NCBI RefSeq assembly: GCF_013256625.1
Contig: NZ_CP053908.1
Span: 4,464,001-4,528,000 of the forward strand
Direction of reading: 5' to 3'
DNA: 64,000 nucleotides
Source of the DNA: Hymenobacter sp. BRD128
GTDB lineage: Bacteria; Bacteroidota; Bacteroidia; Cytophagales; Hymenobacteraceae
This document shows positions 16,743 through 24,205 of the stretch, piece by piece. Below the pieces are notes generated by a model, which was not told the DNA's origin, ran no database searches, and was given only the letters and a program-made list of their open reading frames with translations. A program made the translations under genes and the position numbers. The stretch's first letter is position 1; each line of letters starts with the position of its first letter.

Positions 16743-17717
16743 CTACTGCTGCTGTTGTTGCTGTTGCTGCTCCCAATCCATGTACTTGCGGTAGGAGTTG
16801 ACGGCGGGGGTAGGGCTAGGGGCTTGCTGCACGTAGGTGGGCGTGGCGGGCAGCTCGTTGCCGGCAATGGGGCGGCCGTTTTCGATGTGCACCGTTACTT
16901 CCAGGGTGTGGGCGCCGGTGCCTTTGTAAGTCCCTTTCACGGGGGTGCAGTCGGCAAAGTGCCGGCCGAGGGCCATGCGCACGTGCCCGTCGTTGACGAT
17001 GCAATTATTAGTCGGGTCGAGGCCCAGCCAGCCTTAGAACGGGATGTAGACTTCGACCCAGGCGTGGGTGGCGCCCGCCCCACGCACGCCCTCCTCGCGG
17101 GGGCACACGTAGCCGCTCACGTAGCGGGCGGGCAAGCCGTTGAGGCGCAGCAGGTGCAGCAGCAGGTGCGCAAAGTCCTGGCACACGCCCGCCCGCAGCC
17201 GCCAAATGTCTTCAATGGGCGTTTCAATGCTCGTCACGCCTTGCTGGTACTGGAAGTTATCGTGCACGTATTCTGATAGTTCGAGCGCCTGTTTCAGCGG
17301 CTTGGCCCCGAACGTGACGATGCCCCCTAGCGCCGCCCGCAGCTCGGCTTCGACCTCGGCGGGCGGCACTTTCAGAAAGTCCATAAAGGCTACGTCGGTG
17401 CGCAGGCTAGCCAGCTGGGCCCACTGCGCCTCGGCGCTCTCCTCATCCATCGGAAACTGGATGGCGTGGGTTTCGACCTCGGCCAGCGAGTCGATGACTA
17501 GCTCGGCGTGCGGCTGAATGAGCGAAAACACGCCCACTTGATTGCCAAAATAATCGGTGAACACCGCCACCTCGGGCTGCCCGGTAATGTGCACGAGGTG
17601 GCTTTTCACCGTGAGGCGCGCATCGGGCAGCGGGTATATCATCAGCTGGTTGGCGCAGTCGATAACGGGCGCGGCGTAGGCGTAGCGCGTGCGGTGCTGA
17701 ATTTTATAAGTAGCCAT
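16743..17717 (-). pseudogene. Transglutaminase-like cysteine protease with in-frame stop
   Basis: The frame from the ATG at 17717 encodes a bacterial transglutaminase N domain (YKIQHRTRYAYAAPV) and the core with Cys179 (AGVCQDFAH) and His218 (ATHAWVEVYIPF). A TAA at 17034-17036 stops it at residue 228. The same frame then continues for 96 codons with the expected rest of the family: GWLGLDPTNNCIVND, which carries the catalytic Asp, then RHFADCTPVKGTYKG, ending in a run of eight Gln. One base change (for example TAC to TAA) explains the break. Without readthrough the catalytic Asp is lost. First-position neighbour of the alpha-E and ATP-grasp genes, 12 bases downstream of the former. Confidence 0.88.
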
Positions 17718-17729
17718 ACCTGCTCACTA

Positions 17730-18653
17730 TCAATTGAAATAAGACGTGCTGAGCGCCGCCGTAATGTCGAGCAGCTCGCCTTTCACCTGCCCCAGAAACG
17801 GCCCTAGTGCGCCGCCTTGCTGCGCCTGCAAGGTGCTGTAGGCCACCGTGGTGCGTGCCTTGCCGATGAGAAAGCGCAGCTGCTCGTAGCTCTCGGGCCG
17901 GCTCTTGTCTTTGAGGCGCTCGCAGTAGCGCAGCAGCTGGCCCAGGCTATAGAGCAGCGAGTGCGGGAAGTCGGGATTGTACAAAATCAGCTCCAGCACG
18001 CTGCTCGCGTCGAGCTGGCCCTGGTAGGTTTTTACGTACAATTCATACCCTAGCAGGCTGTAGAGCAGGTAGCGCAGCTCGTGGTTGCCGGTCTCAGGCT
18101 CGCGCTCAAACAGGTGCTGGCTGAGGCGCAGCAAGTCCACCGTTTGCAGGGCGCGCTCCAGAAACTTGCCCAGCTTGAGGAAGATGTACCCTTCATCGCG
18201 CGGCATGGTATTTTGCACCGTACCCACGTACAATACGCTTTGCTGCAATAGATTATCTAATCCTGAAACCGGGTCTTCGCCCAGCGTTTGGTGGGCCAGG
18301 GCATCGTGCCGGATAAGGTGGTAGTAGTCATTCAGCGTCTGCCACAGTTCCTTGGTAATGTGGTCTTGCACGGCGCGGGCATTCTCGCGGCCCTGCACAA
18401 TATTGCGGTAGGCCGAGGCCGCGTTATTGCGGTCAAACAGCAGGTGGTAGAGTACCTGCGGCGTGTGCGGGGCGCGCCTGGCCAGCTCCTTCTCGCTAAG
18501 GTCGCCGTAAGTCAGCAGCAGCGGCTGCCAGCCCCAGTAGTGCGGCTCATCCTGCGAGGCAATATACTGAATACGAATAGTTTGCAGCATGACCTGGGTG
18601 CGCTCCATGTAGCGGCCCAGCCAGTAGATAGTATCGGCAACGCGAGAAAGCAT
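17730..18653 (-). CDS. Alpha-E domain-containing protein
   Basis: 307 residues, almost all helical, with the hallmark opening MLSRVADTIYWLGRYMERTQ and the DNLLQQ and FLERALQTVDLLR segments of the alpha-E (DUF403, COG2307) family. Biochemical role is unproven. The gene is consistently linked to circularly permuted ATP-grasp and transglutaminase genes, and it is thought to act in a peptide or amide-bond modification system. Here it lies 21 bases after the ATP-grasp gene and 12 bases before the transglutaminase gene, so the three form one operon. Confidence 0.92.
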   Translation of the reverse strand: MLSRVADTIYWLGRYMERTQVMLQTIRIQYIASQDEPHYWGWQPLLLTYGDLSEKELARRAPHTPQVLYHLLFDRNNAASAYRNIVQGRENARAVQDHITKELWQTLNDYYHLIRHDALAHQTLGEDPVSGLDNLLQQSVLYVGTVQNTMPRDEGYIFLKLGKFLERALQTVDLLRLSQHLFEREPETGNHELRYLLYSLLGYELYVKTYQGQLDASSVLELILYNPDFPHSLLYSLGQLLRYCERLKDKSRPESYEQLRFLIGKARTTVAYSTLQAQQGGALGPFLGQVKGELLDITAALSTSYFN

Positions 18654-18674
18654 AGGTAGGTGCTAATGAGTCGA

Positions 18675-20120
18675 TTAGGCGCCTAGCACCCAAGTATCTT
18701 TACTGCCGCCACCCTGCGACGAGTTCACAATCAGCGAGCCCTCGCGCAGGGCCACCCGCGTGAGGCCGCCCGGCACAATATCAATGCCGCTAGGCCCGCA
18801 CAGCGCAAACGGCCGCAGGTCGATGCGCCGCGGCTGCAACTTGCCATCGATGTAGCACGGCGTGGACGACAAGCTGATAATCGGCTGGGCGATGAAGCTG
18901 CGCGGGTCGGCCAGAATGGCGGTGCGGAAATCGTCCATTTCCTGCCCGGTAGCGGCGCTGCCGATGAGCATGCCGTAGCCGCCGCTTTCGTTGGTGCGCT
19001 TGATTACCATCTTATCCATGTCCTTGAAAACCAGCTCGCGGTGCTCCGGGTGCTCTAGCTGGTAAGTGGGCACGTTTTTCAGAATCGGCTCCTCATTGAG
19101 GTAGTACCGTATCATGTCGGGCACGTAGCAATACACGGCCTTGTCGTCGGCCACGCCGTTGCCCATGGCGTTTACTATCGCCACGTTGCCCTTGCGGTAG
19201 GCCCAGTACAGTCCCGGCACGCCGAGCGCACTATCGGGCCGGAAGGCCAGCGGGTCGAGAAACTCGTCATCGACGCGGCGGTAGATAACATCCACTTTCT
19301 CCAGGCCGCGCGTGGTTTTCATGTACACAAAGTGGTTGTGCACAAGAAGGTCGCGGCCCTCCACCAGCTGAATGCCCATGAGGCGGGCTAGGGTGCTGTG
19401 CTCAAAATAAGCCGAGTTGTAGATGCCCGGCGAGAGCAGCACCACGGTGGGGTCGCTCGTCTGGCGGTCGGCCAGGGCCAGCAGGTTGCGGTACAGCAAA
19501 TCGGGGTAGTCCTTGACCGGTAGCACGTTGCTCTTGGGCAGCAGGTCGGGGAAAATGCGGTAGGTAATGCTCCGGTTCTCCAGCATATACGACACGCCGG
19601 AGGGGGTGCGCAGGTTGTCTTCGAGCACGTAAAACTCGCCGTCGTGGTCCCGAATCAGGTCTACGCCCGCCACGTGGGTGTACACGTCGTGCGGCACATC
19701 CACATTCACCATCTCGCGCAAAAACTGCGGGCACGAGTACACCAGCGCCGCCGGCACCACACCATCCTTAATTATAAACTGCTGATGGTAAATGTCTTTC
19801 AAAAAGATATTGAGTGCCTTCAGCCGCTGCTTAATGCCCGCCTCAATGCGCCGCCACTCGCTATTCGAGATGATGCGCGGAATAATATCGAAGGGAAATA
19901 TCTTCTCGATGCCCTCACCGCTGCTGTACACAGTGAAGGTAATGCCCTGGCTCATAAAGAGTTTCTTAGCCAATTCGTCCTTGCGGGTCATCTCGGCCCC
20001 CGCTAGGTCCGCAATGGCGGCCACAAAGTGCTGGTACTCGGCTCGCACGCCTTCGGTCCGAAACATCTCGTCCCACACCTGGGGCTGATTTTGGTAGGAA
20101 GCTAGCAGCGGATTAGACAT
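18675..20120 (-). CDS. Circularly permuted type 2 ATP-grasp protein
   Basis: 481 residues of the COG2308 family. Characteristic stretches are EGIEKIFPFDIIPRII, DGEFYVLEDNLRTPSGVSYMLENR (ATP-grasp metal/ATP region), VYRRVDDEFLDP, GNGVADDKAVYCYVPDMIRYYL and ESGGYGMLIG. These enzymes are predicted to make amide bonds, possibly adding amino acids to a peptide or protein. The family is usually paired with alpha-E and transglutaminase proteins, as here. It is the first gene of the three-gene minus-strand operon and is divergent from the zinc-ribbon peptidase gene that often belongs to the same system. Confidence 0.93.
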   Translation of the reverse strand: MSNPLLASYQNQPQVWDEMFRTEGVRAEYQHFVAAIADLAGAEMTRKDELAKKLFMSQGITFTVYSSGEGIEKIFPFDIIPRIISNSEWRRIEAGIKQRLKALNIFLKDIYHQQFIIKDGVVPAALVYSCPQFLREMVNVDVPHDVYTHVAGVDLIRDHDGEFYVLEDNLRTPSGVSYMLENRSITYRIFPDLLPKSNVLPVKDYPDLLYRNLLALADRQTSDPTVVLLSPGIYNSAYFEHSTLARLMGIQLVEGRDLLVHNHFVYMKTTRGLEKVDVIYRRVDDEFLDPLAFRPDSALGVPGLYWAYRKGNVAIVNAMGNGVADDKAVYCYVPDMIRYYLNEEPILKNVPTYQLEHPEHRELVFKDMDKMVIKRTNESGGYGMLIGSAATGQEMDDFRTAILADPRSFIAQPIISLSSTPCYIDGKLQPRRIDLRPFALCGPSGIDIVPGGLTRVALREGSLIVNSSQGGGSKDTWVLGA

Positions 20121-20216
20121 AAGGCGGCAATTAGTTAGAAGGCCAGTGCCAGCAAAACATAGTTTGCAAGTGCCAGCTTGGGGCTAAATAAACGGCTAAA
20201 AAATTCAAAAGACTAC

Positions 20217-20224
20217 TATTTTTG
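20217..20224 (+). promoter_or_regulatory. Candidate -7 box of the zinc metallopeptidase gene
   Basis: TATTTTTG matches TAnnTTTG and lies 39 bases before the ATG at 20264, inside the 143-base divergent promoter region. A small hairpin (ACCCCT / AGGGGT) follows at about 20230-20248. Confidence 0.4.
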
Positions 20225-20263
20225 ACAAATACCCCTGCGGCTTAGGGGTGCTTTTAGTAAAAT

Positions 20264-21439
20264 ATGGATTTGATAGAAAAAGAGGGGCCTAGCTTAACCC
20301 CCACCTTAAGCTTCCCGTTGAGCAAGGCAACTTTTAGCGCTACTTCCGTGAAGCTTTTTACTTGCACCCACTGCGGCCAAGTGCTGTATTTTGAAAACAG
20401 CCGGTGTGAGAAATGCCAGTATCCGCTAGGGTTTGAGGCTACGCGGCGGCAACTGCTACCACTGGAAGCGCTGCCCGAGGCCCACACTTTCCACCTGTAT
20501 GGCGAGCCGGAAAGCCCCGCTTATTCGTACTGCGCCAACCACGAGCACGGTGTATGCAACTGGCTGGTGCCCAGCGAAAGCACCACGTCGTTTTGCCCAG
20601 CCTGCGCCCTCAACCGCACCATTCCCGACCTGGCGCACCCCGGCTACCTGGGCCGCTGGCGCGACCTGGAAACGGCCAAGCACCGGCTCGTTTATAGCCT
20701 GCTGTGCCTGCACCTGCCCGTAGTCAGCAAAAGCGTGTACCCCAAAGAAGGCCTGCAATTCGACTTCAAGGCCGACGAAAGTTCCGGGCAGCGCGTACTA
20801 ACGGGTCACGATAACGGCCTCATTACCATTAATATCGCTGAGGCCGATACTATTGAGCGCGAGCAGGCCCGGCAGTCGATGAATGAGGTGTACCGCACAT
20901 TGCTCGGCCACTTCCGGCACGAGGTGGGCCACTACTACTGGGACCGCCTCCTTGCCGACTCGCCCAACCTGGCCGGCTTTCGGCACCTATTTGGCGATGA
21001 GCAGCTAGACTACGGCGAGGCGCTCAAAATGCACTACGCCCAGGGCGCCCCGCCCGACTGGCCGCAGCACTACATCAGCGCCTACGCCAGCAGCCACCCC
21101 TGGGAGGACTGGGCCGAAACCTGGGCCCATTACCTGCACATTCTCGACACGCTGCAAACGGCCCACGCCTTCGGCCTGCGCCTCGACCCGCTCGACGCGG
21201 CCCCTAGCCAGGGCCTGCGCGCCGCCATGCAAGACCCTTATCAAGTAGCCGACTTTGGGCAGATTATGGCCATGTGGCTGCCCCTGACCTTCGCCATGAA
21301 CAGCCTCAACCGCAGCATGGGCCAGCCCGACCCGTACCCCTTCATCATCAGCCCGGCGGTGGCCGATAAACTGGCGTTTATCCACAAAGTAGCCGGTGGC
21401 CGCGGGGGGCTAGCCCCGGCCCAGCAGCTCAGCCAATAG
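20264..21439 (+). CDS. Putative zinc-binding metallopeptidase (COG4307/DUF2248 type)
   Basis: 391 residues. It begins with a zinc ribbon (CTHC at 34-37 and CEKC at 48-51), followed by a second Cys cluster (Cys90, Cys98, Cys111, Cys114), and then a zincin active site HEVGH at 219-223 (RHEVGHYYWDRL). Further downstream, the EDWAETWAHYLHI segment resembles the third-ligand region. The family is predicted to be a zincin-type protease acting with ATP-grasp/alpha-E/transglutaminase modules, which lie divergently next to it. ATG at 20264 accepted; a later GTG at 20348 would also keep the ribbon. Its 3' end overlaps the Ppx gene by 30 bases. Confidence 0.87.
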   Translation: MDLIEKEGPSLTPTLSFPLSKATFSATSVKLFTCTHCGQVLYFENSRCEKCQYPLGFEATRRQLLPLEALPEAHTFHLYGEPESPAYSYCANHEHGVCNWLVPSESTTSFCPACALNRTIPDLAHPGYLGRWRDLETAKHRLVYSLLCLHLPVVSKSVYPKEGLQFDFKADESSGQRVLTGHDNGLITINIAEADTIEREQARQSMNEVYRTLLGHFRHEVGHYYWDRLLADSPNLAGFRHLFGDEQLDYGEALKMHYAQGAPPDWPQHYISAYASSHPWEDWAETWAHYLHILDTLQTAHAFGLRLDPLDAAPSQGLRAAMQDPYQVADFGQIMAMWLPLTFAMNSLNRSMGQPDPYPFIISPAVADKLAFIHKVAGGRGGLAPAQQLSQ

Positions 21440-22363
21440 GCCTTCCTTAAGGGCAAAGGCGGAAGTCGTAATCTGCGTTAAACCGTAGGTAGTCAGCACA
21501 TACTTCACGATAATGCTGGCTACCACCAGCATATCGGCGCGCATCGGGAACATACCGGGCAGGGCCACGCGGCCGTCGTGGTCGAGGGTGAGGAGCTGGG
21601 CGAAATGCTGCTCAAAATCGGCCAGCGGCAGCGGCGTGCTGGGCGGCAGGTCGGCCTCGCGGCGCACTTGGCCCACGCTGAGGTCGGCCAGGGTGTCGAA
21701 ACTGCCCGAACTGCCCACCAGACTGGCCAGCGGGCCGTGCTCGGCCACGGCGGCGGTGAGCGGCGCCAGCTTGTCGGCCAGGTATTCAAGCTCGGCCTGC
21801 ACCTGCTCGCGTGGAAACACGCCGCTCGGGTCGGGGAAAAACTTGTCGAGCAGGCGCTGGGCGCCGATTTCGAAGCTCTGCTTCCAGAAAATGGTGTCCT
21901 CGTTGGCGATAATAAACTCGACCGAGCCGCCGCCGATGTCCATCAGCAAGTGCTTGGCCTGGCCGAGCGGCACGGCCTGCCGGATGCCCTTGGCAATGAG
22001 CTCGGCTTCGCGGTTGCCCGGAATTACTTCAACCTGAATGCCGGTGCTGTCCAGGATGTCGCGCACTAGGTCGGGGCCGTTGCGCGAGACGCGCATGGCG
22101 CTGGTGGCCGTGGCGCGCACCTCCGTCACCTGGTGCAGTTCAATTTCTTCCTTGAAGCCACGCACCGTTTGCAGGGCGCGGGCGTAGGGCAGGGGCGCAA
22201 TTTCGCCCTTGCTGATGCCGCCCTCTCCCAGGCGCACACCCACCTTGGTGCGCACCAGCACGTGCGGCGGCTGGCCCGGCTGGTCTTCCACAATCAGCAG
22301 GTGGAAGGTATTGGTACCCATGTCGATAAGGGCTAGCCGGCGGTGATGAACGGGGGCGTGCAT
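21410..22363 (-). CDS. Ppx/GppA family phosphatase
   Basis: 317 residues with the ASKHA-fold phosphate motifs: LIDMGTNTFHLLIVE at the N-terminus and LLMDIGGGSVEFII near the middle, plus ATSAMRVSRNG and LVGSSGSFDTLADL. The enzyme hydrolyses exopolyphosphate or guanosine pentaphosphate. At this length it has only the catalytic two-domain core, without the C-terminal HD-like part of E. coli Ppx. ATG start at 22363. It converges on the zinc metallopeptidase gene with a 30-base overlap of coding ends. Confidence 0.93.
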   Translation of the reverse strand: MHAPVHHRRLALIDMGTNTFHLLIVEDQPGQPPHVLVRTKVGVRLGEGGISKGEIAPLPYARALQTVRGFKEEIELHQVTEVRATATSAMRVSRNGPDLVRDILDSTGIQVEVIPGNREAELIAKGIRQAVPLGQAKHLLMDIGGGSVEFIIANEDTIFWKQSFEIGAQRLLDKFFPDPSGVFPREQVQAELEYLADKLAPLTAAVAEHGPLASLVGSSGSFDTLADLSVGQVRREADLPPSTPLPLADFEQHFAQLLTLDHDGRVALPGMFPMRADMLVVASIIVKYVLTTYGLTQITTSAFALKEGLLAELLGRG

Positions 22364-22405
22364 AAGAGAAGGTATTACTGAATGAAGCAGGCGTCAAAAT
22401 CGTCT

Positions 22406-22504
22406 GTCATTGCAAGCGCAGCGCGGCAATCGCACCCGAACGCATACCGAACGACGGGCGCGGGTATCGTTCTGGGGCGATTACCGCGCTGCGCTCGCAA
22501 TGAC
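22406..22504. repeat. Long imperfect palindrome (dispersed-repeat type)
   Basis: Arms 22406-22433 and 22477-22504 (28 nt each) pair with two mismatches. The arm core is GCGCAGCGCGG, and the inner sequence also pairs partly. It sits between two minus-strand genes and has no protein content. The form is like REP/BIME-type dispersed palindromes, and it may also end the methyltransferase transcript. Confidence 0.75.
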
Positions 22505-22512
22505 AACGTCTT

Positions 22513-23409
22513 TTAGTGTTTGTGCGAAGTGGCAAACCGGCAGAACGTGCCCAGCGGCAGCTTGTGCTGGCCGGCATCGTGCAGGTATATCTCGCCCAGC
22601 TCGCGCACGGCCTTTTTGCCCGGGAAAATGGCCTGGGTCAGGTTGTCCAGTATCAGCGCCGAGAAGCCCAGCGAGTACAAATTCACCACGAAGAAATGGT
22701 CTTCCGGGTCGAGGAGCTGCTGGCTGAGCTTGAGCAGCTCATTCAGCTCATCTTCGAGCTGCCACTTTTCGCCGTTGGGGCCGCGGCCGTAGGCGGGCGG
22801 GTCCAGGATGAGGCCCTGGTACTTGCTGCCGCGCTTCACCTCGCGGCGCACGTATTTCATGGCGTCTTCCACGAGCCAGCGCACCCCATCGAGCTGGCTA
22901 GCCTCCATATTGTCGCGGGCCCAGAAGTTGACCTGCTTCACCGAGTCGAGGTGCGTCACGTCGGCGCCGGCGGCGCGGGCCGCCAGGGTCGCCGCGCCGG
23001 TGTAGGCAAACAGATTGAGCACGCGCGGCAGCTGGGCCCGGCGCGCCTTGGTCTGGTTATAAATGAATTGCCAATTCGGGTCCTGCTCGGGGAAGAGGCC
23101 CACGTGCTTGAACGACGACAGCCCTAGCCGGAACTTCAGCCGCAGGCCGTCGGGGCGCTCGTAGGCAATAACCCACTGCTCGGGCATGCCTTTTTTCAGG
23201 CTCCACTGGCCCTTTTCGGTGCTGCCGGGGGCGCGGGCAAAGGTGGCATCGGCCTGCTGCCACTCGCTGGCGGGCAGGTGCGCATCCCAGATGGCCTGCG
23301 GCTCGGGGCGGGCCAGCACGTACTTGCCAAAGCGCTCGAGCTTCTGAAAATTGCCGGAGTCAAGCAGCGCATAGTCGGGCCAGGGGGAGGTAGTAAGAAA
23401 ATCGTACAC
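22513..23409 (-). CDS. Class I SAM-dependent methyltransferase (RlmI/RlmK-like)
   Basis: 298 residues. Motif I is VLNLFAYTGAATLAA, the acidic strand-2 region is VTHLDSVKQVNFWA, and motif IV is ILDPPAYGRGPNGE (DPPxYG), the pattern of 23S rRNA cytosine-5 methyltransferases of the RlmI type. The N-terminal part (FGKYVLARPEPQAIW) is a small beta domain in place of a full PUA domain. It probably methylates rRNA. The start is GTG at 23409. A long palindrome lies just beyond the stop codon. Confidence 0.85.
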   Translation of the reverse strand: MYDFLTTSPWPDYALLDSGNFQKLERFGKYVLARPEPQAIWDAHLPASEWQQADATFARAPGSTEKGQWSLKKGMPEQWVIAYERPDGLRLKFRLGLSSFKHVGLFPEQDPNWQFIYNQTKARRAQLPRVLNLFAYTGAATLAARAAGADVTHLDSVKQVNFWARDNMEASQLDGVRWLVEDAMKYVRREVKRGSKYQGLILDPPAYGRGPNGEKWQLEDELNELLKLSQQLLDPEDHFFVVNLYSLGFSALILDNLTQAIFPGKKAVRELGEIYLHDAGQHKLPLGTFCRFATSHKH

Positions 23410-23597
23410 GAGGTAAAATGCGGGTTTACAGGGCGCGAGGTTCTGGCCGTGACTTGCAAAGGTCGGGCGCGCAGCCGCAAACTGCCGAATGCCTACTTTT
23501 TTTTAAACCAGCGCGCAGCTATTGCGTAAACAGACCAGAACCCGCCGCTTGCTGAGCAAGCGCTTGATTTTCAAAAATTTAATCTAAAATTCATTTT

Positions 23598-24119
23598 ATG
23601 CCTACCACCGCTCAAGCCAAAGAAGCGAAGCCTACTTTGCTGCACACGCCGTCAGACCTCAGCGAAACCGGCCGCGCCAAACTCAGCGACAGCCTGAACC
23701 TGCTGGTTTCGGACCTGTTTGCGCTCTACCTCAAGACCAAGAACTACCACTGGCACATGAGCGGTCGCCACTTCCGCGACTATCACCTGCTGCTGGATGA
23801 GCAGGCCGACCAGATTTTTGCCATCACCGACGACGTAGCCGAGCGCGTGCGTAAGCTGGGCTTTCCGACCATTCACTCGATTGGCGAAATCGGCCGCAAG
23901 CAGCGCGTGAAAGACAACGACGACATCTTCGAGAACCCCCTCGATATGCTCATCGACCTGCAAAACGAAAACCGCAACCTCGTGCACAACATGCGTGCAA
24001 CCCACGAAATCGCCGATGAAATCAAGGACGTAGCTACCGCTAGCCTGCTCGAAGTGTACATCGACGAGGCCGAGCGCCGCGCCTGGTTCCTGTTCGAGGC
24101 TAGCCGCGAAATCAACTAA
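23598..24119 (+). CDS. dps: Dps family DNA-binding ferritin-like protein
   Basis: 173 residues with the ferroxidase signature shared across subunits: YLKTKNYHWHMSGRHFRDYHLLLDEQADQIFAITDDVAERV. The N-terminal extension is basic and flexible, typical of DNA-contacting Dps tails. The dodecamer oxidises and stores iron with peroxide and protects DNA in stationary phase or oxidative stress. ATG at 23598 is preceded by an AT-rich stretch. A perfect hairpin terminator lies 22 bases after the stop, so the gene is monocistronic. Confidence 0.95.
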   Translation: MPTTAQAKEAKPTLLHTPSDLSETGRAKLSDSLNLLVSDLFALYLKTKNYHWHMSGRHFRDYHLLLDEQADQIFAITDDVAERVRKLGFPTIHSIGEIGRKQRVKDNDDIFENPLDMLIDLQNENRNLVHNMRATHEIADEIKDVATASLLEVYIDEAERRAWFLFEASREIN

Positions 24120-24141
24120 CGCAGCCCGCTGCCAAGAAAAT

Positions 24142-24177
24142 AAAAAGTCCCGACTCACGCGTGAGTCGGGACTTTTT
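24142..24177. terminator. Perfect bidirectional terminator between dps and the GH2 gene
   Basis: 36-base perfect palindrome with 18-nt arms and no spacer (arm AAAAAGTCCCGACTCACG). A-run and T-run flanks allow termination of both the dps transcript and the convergent GH2 transcript. Confidence 0.92.
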
Positions 24178-24205
24178 GCTGTTACCTGATTTTAATAGCA
24201 GCCTT

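Noticed and set aside
16743..16772. CAG/CAA-rich run that looks like a simple sequence repeat
   Set aside because: It encodes the Gln tail of the transglutaminase frame after the in-frame stop, so it is explained as decayed coding sequence.
22406..22504. CRISPR repeat array
   Set aside because: Only one palindrome is present, with no regularly spaced direct repeats; nothing like a CRISPR array was seen anywhere in the window.
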